Part shown: in pieces, positions 14,901-26,900 of the stretch | Position numbering within the stretch: the first letter of the stretch is position 1 | Layout of the letters: each line of letters begins with the position of its first letter | DNA from: Cordylochernes scorpioides | Lineage: Eukaryota > Arthropoda > Arachnida > Pseudoscorpiones > Chernetidae | Length of the DNA: 64,000 nucleotides | NCBI GenBank assembly: GCA_030710605.1 | Contig: CP092882.1 | Span: 16,242,062-16,306,061, forward strand | Direction: 5' to 3' | Position numbers and translations under genes: made by a program | Notes under the pieces: model-generated | Told to the model about the DNA's origin: nothing | What the model saw: the letters and a program-made list of their open reading frames with translations, nothing else | The model's database searches: none

Positions 14901-17900
14901 GGCCCATTAATGAGGCCTGGAGAAAGTAGTGCTATTTTCGCTTTCTTCACTATTTTACCATTTGCAAGCTCTGCAATTTATTTTGGAAATGACTCAGTTT
15001 GCACCCACTGCACAAGTGTCGTCACTGCTGACCTGTATTCTTCGGGGCTGACAGTGAAGCTGTGCTGCCGTACTTTATTATTTTCCAAGGCAGCTTTCCA
15101 TAGTGGATTCAAATCACCGCTCTTGTGGAAGGTCTTCTTGTACCAGAATTGGGCGGCCTTTTGAACTGCCGCTGCTCGACAGGATAATCAGTTGAGGTAG
15201 CTGAAATCTTCAAGATTAAAGAGTCATGTCAAAGGACGGTGCCAAACCACCATTACACAACGTTTGATATCCGCAAATGTTTCAAACATCTTCTCAGGTA
15301 ACAGGCGTTGACTAATTTTCTTTATCAGCTTGCCTGATTTCCACCAGCACTCTACAACTGAAGATGGGCTGACTCTGGAATCGTCCCCAAGCTTCAGCAT
15401 GCGAGTCGCTAAAATAATTCCTAAGTCTTTGCTTTTTGCTTACTTGGGCCACTCCTCTTCTGGTCAATTAAGGAATTCTTGCCTAGTGTACCAAATGTCC
15501 ATAGGTTCAAATAAAATCTCTGTTTCAAATCTCTCTGGTCGCTATATCAGCAGTTTTCTCGCTTGTTGGAACCCATCTCCAGTCGGTTCCTTTTGTCGCT
15601 TCCTGGATCTCGCCGACTCAGTTAGCTCTAAACTCCTTGTAGCGTCCTGCTTCAGAGCGGATCCAGGCAAGAACCATTTTGGAGTCGCTCCAACAAACCT
15701 CCCTGCCACTTTTGGAATTCGCAGTTCGAAGCAAAGAAGGATAGCGAATCTCGTTCCCAGCATGTAGGCCTTGCAGTTGCCTAGCACTGTGGCACTTGAA
15801 CGAGATGAATTTCTTTAAGCTTACTGAGCCACAGTTTCCACGCTGCATAGATGTATGGCGTAAGTTCCTCATCCCATCCAATACCAGCAATCCACATTTG
15901 CACTTAGCTCTTCTAGGATTGACTTAACGACTGCTCTGGAGTTGCTGTCAAACTTGCATAGGTGGAATCCTCCAGCTTCATTCACCTCAGAGAGTTCCCT
16001 TCTCAAGTCCATGCAATTCTCTTCTGAATCTGCACCCGTCAGGCAGACATCAACATAGAAGTCGTTCACAATCGTGTGCGCCAATTCATGATTTACCAGC
16101 TCATGCTGCATGGCGTTTTCATTCTTCACGTGGATTGCTGAACACGGTGAGGAAGTGGCCCCAAAGATCAAGACTTGCATTTCGTAATGATTCGTTTCTA
16201 TCGACGTATTCATATTTCTCCATAGAAAACGCTGACTGCATTGGACTTCTTTGATTACGCGAACACGATGAAACATGTCTGTAATGTCTCCAGTTAGCGC
16301 GATATTGTGAACTCTAAAGTTCCACAGGACTGATGTGAGTGGGCTAATTAAGTCTGGTTCTTTTGAAAGAGCTTCGTTCAAAGACACGCCATTTGATCTT
16401 GCTGAAGCATCAAAGACAAGGCGTAGCTTTCCCGGCTTATTTGGGTTAGTGACGCCAAAATGGGGAATGTACCACACCGCGCACTTTCTTTAGTGACTTC
16501 AATGCTGTCCAGCTTTCGAATGTACCCTTTTTCCAGATATTCATCAAACTTCGCTTTATACGCCGCTAGAAGTAACGGATCTTTTGCAAGCTTTCTTTCC
16601 GTGTGGCAAAGCCTTCCAAGAACCATTTGATAGCTATCTGCTAGCGTACCCTCTGCGTCACGCCAAAGTAGACCGTTCTCCCAACATTCTCCGGTCCTCT
16701 TGGTGGTCTTTTGCAGGATGTCATACGGTAGTCCTTCAACTTGATTCATGCCCTGCCACCTGGTTCTCGCGATTACTCCAAAGTTCTCAGTTGAAAATGA
16801 TGACTTGATCAATTCATGGATATCATTATCGTTAACTGGTTCTGAAACTATGTAGTTGACGCATCCCTGTGTCTCCATTAGGTCATCAAAAAATCCTCCA
16901 ACTGTCCATCCCAGCGGTGTTCTCCATCCAATTGGAGCGTCGGAAGGACCCAATGCAAGCTCGCGGTGAAGGATTAGTCTCAGATTGTTTATTCTGATAA
17001 TCAGCTCAGGAACAACGTTCTTCAGGTCTCGGGCTTTGACCCTGTTAGATGTGGCCATTTATGACGAATTTTCTCGATCGAAATCGAGTAAGGTTTCATC
17101 TTTAGACTACTCACAGTAACTGCGTTTTGCATTGGGAGGTACGGAGCTCCACGGAATGTTCCTTTTGCTTTGTTGATGCTGCTAGGTCAACTCCATCTTT
17201 TCCTTGAGGAATGCGATCTGTCCTAAGCACGTCTTTGCTTTTGCTCCAGTTCTAGATGGACTTCCTAGATTCTTGTATTCCAGGCGGAATGGTTTGTGGC
17301 GACTCCTAGCAGCACCAATCTTGGGAATTCCTTTGTTTATCATAATAAGACAACAATTGGTCTTTTCAAAGTTCAGTTATTCTTTTCAAAATCAGTAAGC
17401 CTGGACATCCATCAAGGAGCGTGTCCAACCAATCAACTCAAATAACTTTCCAATAATTTAAACTTTAAATTAACCGGTAACCAAAGTGTCATCCGGCTCG
17501 AGGGACCAGTGATGTAAGTTTGCGAGCGTAGGGTCACTTCCCTTTACGCCTCGAAAGCTAAAATTAAAAACAATCGAAAACCGTTGTTTATCGCTCGTTT
17601 ATTTTTAAAGAATGTTTTCGAACAAAAAGCGCGTGCCTGTCAGCGAAAACACCAGCACGTGAATTCCTGTGCGCGCGCCTGCCTGCCAGCGATAGCAATT
17701 TCACGCGACCGCCCGCCAGAGAGAGAAGCTTTTTCTTATTTACAAAGCAAATCCTTAACTATATTTACAGGTTTATATTTCATAACTATTTCACTTATTT
17801 ACAATATATAAATAAGAATAGGAGAAGTTTTTATTTTATATGTTCTTCTTTCTCAATCTCAATCAATCATTAATCTAATTTGAATGTAAAGATACAGGTT

Positions 17901-20900
17901 TTAAGGCTATGTGGTACTTCATTAAATATATATATATATATATATAGGAGTTTTCTGTTTGTATTTTCTTCATTCTCAATCTGAAACAATCATTAATCTC
18001 GAGCTATTTCTGAAATTATATGAATATGATATTTGAAATCTATTTTTTAAAATGGCATTTCTCTTCTCTGTTAAACTAAGCACTATCTATTTACTGTTTA
18101 AGCAAACTGGCAGTCTTTGGTTCCTGACAGTAAAAAGAGTGCGTGTATTTTGTGACAGGAGAGATAACTGTATTTCAATAGATCATTATATATTCTAAGA
18201 GAAAATGGTCTATCTTTATACACTCTATAACAACTGTTCCAATGGGAACAAAAATTGGTGTTTGTGAAAAACATGGTCAGAAGACAATCTAATAAACATA
18301 CGGAAAAATTAATTGTTTTATTCCAGAATTTGATCCTCACAAATTAAGTATTTCAATATGTTGTTGGGCATTTAATTCAGTGGAGGATGAAGAAAACCTA
18401 TCTATTTATGGAGATATTTTATTATTTTGAATATTTGAAAAATGCAATTATTGAGAAGAGGCAGTTATGCAAATAAAAATTATTTATACATAACTCTCTT
18501 TCCACCTTACCTAAACCATACCTATCTAACAAGGTACAACATTATAGTAATAACATTTTATTCGCGATCGTATGTTGTAGCCCACCTTATGTATCACATC
18601 CCAAACACGATGCGATAGCAGACATCTCTGTCTTGAGCTCGATTTACTATATCGGCGACTGTCAAGCCAGTGAGTTCTTTTAATTGGTCCACGAAGCGTG
18701 TCAGCAGGCGTCGAGGGAAAGCGTTGCCCAGACGTCATTCCGGTCAGTATGGTGTACTTCATTCCCTTGCATCGCGCGAAGTGACCAAAGAATATCAAAC
18801 AATTCCATTGTACACGTCACAGAAGTTGGCAATCTTCCGAAACCGAAATTTTCCAACAATTTTCTTAACTTTTATAATATGATGCACTAGCGCGTCATCT
18901 GTTATCATAATTCGAAACTATTTCAAATGCGTGATTCTTTTTTAAATTAAACAATTCTACTGCCCTTACTGCATTGGAATCTTACACGTTTAAAATAATT
19001 TCGAATTTTAATACTTAACTTTAATTAAGAAATAAAAGATGAATCAGTAGGGTTGTTGACAATTATGGATATGAGTAAAATACATTTTAGGTGAAAAAAG
19101 AAATGGATTACCTTCAGGAGGTATCAGGTATTTCAATCTGTTCTTGGATAAATCGTAAAAATAAAGAGTTGCCTCTTCTCCCACACAGTAATTAACAGCT
19201 TCTATTTCGGATACCTTGTTGGTTCGTAGCAGGTAGCACTTGTTTATGAAGGTCCGCCAACCCTCAGGACATGGACCTGTAACATTCTCATTCTTAAGTT
19301 GTCATTTTGCGGACAGAGTGCTTTTGTGTTGAAACCTACGTCACACACTTTCATTTGGAGAATATTTATAGCCAATGTATGGACCTCTAGTATTGTCGTA
19401 GTAAAACATTAATTTGTAAAAGAAAATATCGAGAGAAAAAGATAGGTAAATTGTGATACTGTGGCAAAAGGAACTAAATATTATTTATTTATTCTCGTTG
19501 TCTACAGGTATGTGATGATTTCCTGGTCATTTTTATTATTCAGAATACAAACTGAATTTGCACTTAATAAAAAATGAAAATTGATCAATGGCTGAGTAGT
19601 TCATACCGTCGATTTTCGATTGAAAAAGAACCGAGGTCGAATTCCTAATTGGAAAATTCTTATGAAGAAGTAATTGCTTTGATATGGCCTTGATTCTTTC
19701 ACAAGTCTAAGCTTACTGTTGTTTGCAAATAACCAATTGCGACTCTGGAAAACTGCAAAGTCGTTAACTGCCCACCATGATTATCATGGTCTTAATCTCA
19801 AAAATATGTGGTCTATTAAAAATAATACAAATTGTATATTTAAGACAGAAATAGAAACTTTATAAATTAAATGAAAAATGTCGCCTTCTAGTAACAATTT
19901 TAGATTTTGGATACTCTACTATGCTCGCGGTAATATGCAGACCATATATCTGTTTAGATCAAATTATATTATAAAGGAATACCTTTATATTTTGTGAATA
20001 TGATTCCAAAAATAATTGACCTAATTTGGCGTTAGATTCATGGCTAACTTTAGTTGACAATTCAATTGTATAATCCCCTGCATCAATATCGGGCAAAAAC
20101 ATATGACCTCCAGGATAAAGCATCACTTAAAGTCATTTTGCGTCATAAAGTCTATATAAGACTTAACCAAATTGTTTTAATTGGTGATATCAATTAACAT
20201 GTAAAATGTTTAATGTATGATGTGTTGTGATTAAGGCGTTGTGCGAGATTTTTGAGATTCTCGAGGAAATCTAAATGAGTAGTGTGACACATGTGTTCAA
20301 AATGGCGATCATGAAGCTAGCGGTCAAGATCTGCCTTGTGAGGGATGGAGGTGTAACTGAAATAGATTTGGGGGATCCTATTACTGGCGGTCACTGTCTG
20401 TCTTTCTTGGTATCGTCGTGGGTGGTCAATCATGGGGATGTTTGTTATTTTTGTCCTTTACTTGAAACTGAATTTCTCTCTTTTGTTTAAGTTGGCAATT
20501 TTCTTGCCTATTTGAAAATACCGGGATTTAAATGTAAAAAGGGCTGTGAGCTTGTAGGCGGTATAATTCGGAATAGTTGCGTCTCGAAGATATCTGGAGT
20601 CAAATGATTGAATTCACTGAAATATACATCTTGAGACAATCGCTGTGGGTTTTGAGCAAATCGGGGTTGTGGAGGTGTTATGTACAGAACATTCTCTGTG
20701 TAATATTTTAATTTATTGACATGTATGGTGTCACGGTCTCTATTGAGAGGTTGATTGGGGCGATCTATACGAACGACATTGGGTGAGATTATTTCAATTA
20801 TTGTGTATGGTCCAGTAAAATATGGTGCTAATTTACCTGTGTCTGGATGTCTGTAATTTTTGACCAAAACAAGATCATTCACTTCGAAATGTGGTGTTCT

Positions 20901-23900
20901 GTGCTGCTTATCAAATGTTTCTTTATCTTTTTTATGCTTATTTTAAGTACGAGAGCTTGCTATCTCTCGAGCTGTATTTATTTCGGGGTATGGGTTAAGA
21001 TGAGTACTTAGATCTGGGGGGATAACATTGAACATTAAGTAGGTAGGTAGAAAACTTGTGACAGAATGGGGAGTGTTATTGTACGTCTGAGTGACGCGCT
21101 TAACTAGTTGAGTCCAGGAAGCTTTCGGATTTTCTAGATAAGCTAGTCTGAGCTTGCCTGTAATGGTCGCATTTAAGCGTTCTATTAAACCGTTTGCTTG
21201 TGGGTTATTGCTTGTGGTGAGTAGAGGTTGTATACCATGTGTTATTAGAAATTTACGGAATTTTTCTGAGGTAAAAGCGGGCGCTCTGTCAGATAACAGA
21301 CGTTTTGGAGATCCTTGCTGTAGTACAGTTTTGAGGGTTTGAATGTACGTTAGGGTACTGGTGGACTTCGATGGAAAGGTCCAAGCATATCGCGTTAAAT
21401 GATCCACTATTACGTGTAGATATGTCTTGGAGTGTCCATATTTCGAAAATCCAGCTATGGTATCTATAGAGATTAAGTCGAATGGTTGTTGTGGTGGTGG
21501 AATTTGTCCGAGGGCACCATAGGGTTTACCTTTGGGCCTTTTAATGATTTGGCAGGTGTGACACGACTTGACAATTTTTTCTATAGATTTAGAGATACCT
21601 TTCCAGTAGTACTGGGCAGTAATTATGCGGGTCATCTGAGAGATGCCTGGGTGGTTATATTCTTGGTGAACTTTATTCATTAGAGTATGTTGCAGGGTTT
21701 CGGGAATTATTATTTTAATTACACCTTTTCGGGTAATGATATGTAAGCCGTTTGAATCAATGTTGAAGGGGGATGCTGTTGGTTGATGCTGTTTGATAAT
21801 ATCAGCACTGACAAATCCTACAAAGGGGTTTCGTGATAGCAAATCTGCTTCGTACTGTTGGCTGCCTTTGAGGTAGTGGATTTCGTAATTATAGGTAGAT
21901 AGTCTCAGGCTCCATCTAAAGAGTCGTCCTGACGGATTTTTTATAGTTTTAAGCCATTGTAAAGCCTGGTGATCTGTGTATATGGTGAATTTTATACCGG
22001 TGAGGTATATTCGGAATTTGTCTACACTTTCGACGATGGCGAGGCACTCGAGTTCGGAAACGGTGTAGTTTCTCTCATGTGCTCTAAGGGCGCGGCTGAA
22101 ATATTGTACAGGATGTGCTTGTCCGTCTGGATGTACCTGTTTGAGTATGCCTGCGATCCCTTGGGTGGATGCGTCGCAATAAAGGCGGCATGGTAAACCG
22201 ACTTGATACAAGTGTAGTACTGGTTTACTGGTTAAACTCTCTTTGAGAGTGGTGCAAGCTTGTTGACAATCTGGGTCCCAATTCCATTTCACATCTTTTT
22301 AAGTAGTTTATTTAAAGGTGCTCGTAAGCGGGCATAATCTGGTATAAACTTATTATACACGTTCACTGCTCCTAAAAATGATTGTAACGTCTTTTGATTG
22401 GTAGGTGGTTTGATGGCATTTATGGTATCAAAGTTGCGCGTCTGTGGTGCATAAGTACCTGCGGTAACAGTGTATCCTAAGAAATCTATATTTGTTTTAA
22501 AAAACGAACATTTGTTATAATTGAGTTTGATGTTTTCGTGTTGACACACCGTTAGAAATTGTTGTAGGTGTTGTAGATAATCCTCTAAGGTGTCAGAAAA
22601 AAATAATGAAATCGTCGAAGTAATGGGTAACAAAATTTAGTTTATATTTTTGCATGACCTGGTTTATGGCACGATGGTATATCTGTGGCGAATTTTTAAA
22701 TCCGTAAGGAAGTCTACAAAATTCGTACTGACTATCTAACGTCACGAAAGCTAGTAGATTACGTGAGTTAGGTTCTACTTCCACTTGCCAATATGCGGAT
22801 GCTATATCTACAGAAGAGTAGTATTTTGCTTTCGACAATTTGTCAAGAATGGTTTCTATTAAAGGTAAAGGATGTACGTCTGGAGCGATGAATTCATTAA
22901 GTTTTCTGTAATCAATACAGAAACGTTTCGTTTTGTCACGTTTTGTAACAAGAGTTATTGGACTGGCATAAGGTGAGACTGACGGGGCAATGATTCCATT
23001 TTGGAGCATTTGCTCTATTTGGGTTTGTATTTCTTGTTGGTCGTGTAGTGGCATTCTATATGGGCGTAATGCTATTATTTTATCTGTGGTGGTATTGATT
23101 TTTACCGGTGGTATGTTCAATTTGGGCACATTGTATTTATTAGTAGAGAACACTTGCGATAATTCATATAGAATTCGGTGGAGTTCGTGTGGACAATGTT
23201 CAAACTGAGGTGCCGCATTAGAAGGTATAGAAATCTCAATATCATAGGTAGGAGATATAGTGGGTGAGCATATAATTGGGGTAGAGTCCGCCACGTGTAA
23301 ACAGGACTGGTTCGAGGGGAAAGTGGTAAAAATAGCGGTTTCCCTCGGTTGAGTGGGACATAAATCCTGTTTGCACTTGGTGAACTTATAGACATTCGTT
23401 GGGAGAGCATCATTCTTTTGATAAATTTGGAGATTATTAAAATCTATAATTAATTTAAATATTTTAAGGGTATTAATAGATAAAAAAACCAAAAGGTAGT
23501 GAAGCTTCTATTATAAAAAAATTTAGTTTTTGAGTGAGGTTACCGATTTTAAGTTTTAAAAATATATATCCAAGGGTATTTACATTGTGGGCTATTGCGT
23601 TTATAGTTAAACTGTACTGATGGATAATAATTTTATATGGTAATCTATTTTCTATGGTTCTTAAAATATCTAAGTTAAGTATGTTAATAGATGCTCCCGT
23701 GTCTATTAAAAAAGGCAAATTTACATTTGGTGACAGTTCAGTCCATATTACGAGCTGTTCAACGAAAAAAGGTTTCAGGTTTTCCTACCGTTGAGTTGCT
23801 CGCGGGGCTTGCAGAGTCGTCTCGGCTGGCAGCTTGGACTTGGGGAACAGGGCTCCGAGATTGGACCTTGGGCCGGGTACCAGATTTTGGTACAGTGGTT

Positions 23901-26900
23901 ATGCGTGGTCTGGCGTTGTAGACTTGGCTTGTTCGGTCCTGTTGGAACCGTTGTTCACACTGAGAGTGCCAGTGCATAGCATTGCAATACTTGCAAGGCG
24001 AGGGTGGGGGTGTAACTTGGTAGGCTACACGTGATGACCGCTGGTTGTTGTACCGCGGTGGTGGGTTGTGGTAGGTTGGATGTGGGGCCTTGTCTACTTG
24101 GCGCTGGTACCTGCACTGGTGGCACACTGGGTTCTTCTTATTCTCGATACTAGGTCGAACCATTCTTTAATGGTGTTTGGCTGCACCGTTGCGATTATTT
24201 GCTGGTCTGCGACGGGTAGTCCTTCGGTCAGAGACTCTATTAATATGTCGGCGGGTAGGTTTAATTTCATGCCCATTACCGTTTTGTTTTGGTAGTAGTC
24301 TTCTAGGGGCATTTGGGGTGTCAATTTGATGGCCAGGAAGCGTGAAAACGACGCTTCTGTCGTTGTTGGGAATAAATCTATCAAGGTTTGGCGGGCTTCA
24401 ATATAAAATAACCTATCTAACCGTAGGCTTCGGAAATATTGGAGGGGCTTACCTTGCAGGTAGCAGGGTAACTTGCGTAGGCGGTCCGTGTAGGTCAGCT
24501 CAGCTCGGTCTGCTTGGGCATCGAAGTTGTCGAAAAAGCTCTGGGCTTCAAAGGTACCATCGTATGGACTCACGTCTATCTCCCTCGGAGATCGGGCGAT
24601 CAGCAGCTTACTCAGGGCATCGGCGATCTGTGTCAGCGGGTCTGCGGAGGTCCCTTGGGGCGGCGACGTTTCCTTCTCTTCAAATGTCGTCTCTTGTTGG
24701 GGGACAGATAGCCCGGTCGCATCGTTGGACTGTTCGGTTTGTTCTTCCATCTTTACACTTTCTCGCTTCTATCTGGACTATCTGGCCTTCTTCGTTTGGT
24801 ATCCTTCGTTTTGGTTATCCTCTCGGCTAGCTGTAATGAGATGAGTTACTGTTGACTCTTGTAGAATCCTGTCGACTATCTGTAATAAGTTGAGGTCTGG
24901 TAAGCCTCTTGTAGACTAACTTTGTGATTATGAAGTGTTGACTCTCGCTATACTGTGTTGACCGAGAGGAACAGTCAGGATGGGGAGTTTTCCAGTACCT
25001 CTCTGCACCTTGGAAGACCTTTTACAGTTCTCACAAAGTACAGGCAGTCGTGGTCGAGGCAGAGTGGAAAGCTTGGGAATATCCACACAAAAAACGAAGA
25101 CACAGTTGCACTAAGAAAGTTCCGTGCACAGATAAAAGTTGCGCTAGGAGCGAAAGATGGAGAGATAGAAGATTTCTTACTGACTACATGGTGGATGAGG
25201 AGGACCTTGGTGACAACCGACGTGGGCTTGCGCTGAGGTGAACTAACTCTCAAGTGACTGTAAAGAGACTGTATTTATAGGTTAAGACGGGGGACCTTAT
25301 GCGACAGGGACCGTTTCTGAGAAAGGGGGCTTTGCATGTCACCAGATGTGAGAGGGGGCTTTGCATTCCACCAGATGTGAAGAGTGTGGGTGTTCTGGTC
25401 TATTTTTAGACCTTGTTGTGGGAATTCTAAATCTATCTCGATTTTGACGTTATGACTTCTATCTCTTGCTTAGCTCAACTCTTAATCTATTACAGAGTAT
25501 TATTTATTTATCCTCAGTTTGTACAAATTACATTACATATGATGATGTAAAGACACATGTCAATAATGCGTATAATAATTTACAGATGTGTTTCTATTAT
25601 ACAACATTAAAATCTTGTTATAAGTTATATACAATATGGGTTTGTTGGCTTAAATTACCATATATATATTACCATATGTATATATATTATACAGTTAAAA
25701 ATGAATAAATTAATGATAAAGAAATTAAATACAGTAGACCCTCTATAAAGGACACCTAATCAAAGAGCCAAAATGTCCTTTAGGGAGAAGTGGCCTCTTA
25801 CCGGAGAGTTGCCAAAAATTGAAAATAGTAATTTTGTAAATGAAAACTGTCCTTTGTGGAGAGGTGTCCGTTAGCTGGGTGCCGCTAAAGGGAGGTTCTA
25901 CTGTAATACAATATTACTTTATTATATTGTTGAATCATGATTAATGCGCTATTTTTAAAATATATATTATATATATTATTTATAATATTATTTTCCATAA
26001 TTTTCAAATTTAAATTTTATATTTATTATTATTTTTTAAACAGAATGAAATATTATCATTAAAATATAAACATTATGAAATATTATGTACTCCTAAATAA
26101 TTGGTATTTTGATACACTGAATACCCAACCTGCTTTAAACTTTGATGTGACAAAAAAAAAGATATCTAGTGTTACCTAAAAATATAGTCGTCTTATTATT
26201 GACTGGTTTAACCTTGTAGGATGGTTGAGACACGTTCTGGAAAGATGCAAGACGCGTCTGAGGAGAGAATCAAGACTGAAGAATCTGCCGAACCGCAGCC
26301 TGGTGCAACAATATATATATCTTCGACTATTATTGTAAGATATTTGTTTCAAATAATAAGTTTTACTATTTTATAATAATTTCATACCGTTCTTTCAATA
26401 TGTACCTAGAAGCATTTTTTACAAAATAATTTGAAGATATCAAAATTCTAACTTGAACCAGAACAACAACAACAAAAAAGAGATACAAAGATTTTACAAT
26501 AATTTATTCTGGAATAGGTATAATAACTGTAAAGTCAACCGCGTAACACACCTGACCTTCAAGATTTCAAAATTCCAACTTTGTCTAGAACAACAACAAC
26601 AACAAAAAAGAGATACAAAGATTTTACATTAATTTATTCTGGAATAGGTATAATAACTGTAAAGTCAACCGCGTAAAAAACACCTGACCTTCAAGATTTC
26701 AAAATTCCAACTTTGTTTAGACCAACACCAACAAAAAAGAGATACAAAGATTTTACATTAATTTATTCTGGAATAGGTATAATAACTGTAAAGTCAACCG
26801 CGTAAAACACTGACCTTTTTTATATTTTATATTATTTTTCACATGAAAAGCGTATTTACGTAAACCAGGTGATAAATGCCCATTTATTTATTTCTCAGGA

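Larger units (their letters stand above)
2695..16660. repeat. Segmental duplication, copy A
   Basis: Exons, introns and embedded repeats from here to at least 16660 align collinearly with 46053-64000, at visibly high identity (the offset is 43360 over the first 1.4 kb). The block holds gene A exons 5-16 and the BEL/Pao element. Copy A differs by the copia insertion at its left edge, by loss of about 250 bp around 6290, and by small deletions in BEL/Pao. The right limit is set only by where the window cuts copy B. Confidence 0.93.
13320..17803 (-). mobile_element. BEL/Pao LTR retrotransposon in intron 4 (copy A), gag-deleted
   Basis: Two LTRs (13320-13628 and 17513-17803) of about 300 bp start TGTA and end TACA in window orientation. 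They flank an internal region read on the minus strand: protease-side remnant, RT, RNase H-like region, integrase. The 5-bp flanks are ATATA on both sides, as a target duplication should be. A TGG primer-binding-like site starts 4 bases inside the 5' LTR (17508). At about 4.5 kb it is shorter than typical BEL elements, and no gag is visible between 17058 and 17512. The same insertion exists in copy B, so it predates the segmental duplication. Confidence 0.93.
20508..25250 (-). mobile_element. Ty3/Gypsy retrotransposon in gene A intron 1
   Basis: A minus-strand element with gag, zinc knuckle, protease, RT, RNase H and integrase in that order. RT before integrase defines Ty3/Gypsy. The reading frame is broken at several places, so it is defective. 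I could not find a matching LTR pair: the right side (24840-25450) is the expected 5' LTR, but nothing left of 20508 resembles it. The 3' end is therefore either truncated or unrecognised. It lies in the long intron between the signal-peptide exon and exon 2. Confidence 0.9.

Noticed and set aside
18098-18340. 80-codon ORF with cysteines as a missing CTLD1 exon
   Set aside because: Exons 4 and 5 already join in phase. In the phase-compatible frame this stretch meets a stop before any donor.
24342-24844. Plus-strand ORFs of 162 and 105 codons
   Set aside because: Antisense shadows of the Gypsy gag frame.
26221-26376. Short plus-strand ORF starting MVETRSGKMQ
   Set aside because: It resembles a retroelement gag start but has no neighbours in frame, no homology I can defend and no splice context.
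26441-26820. Repeat array as a CRISPR
   Set aside because: The units are 127-132 bp with no unique spacers, in eukaryotic intronic DNA.
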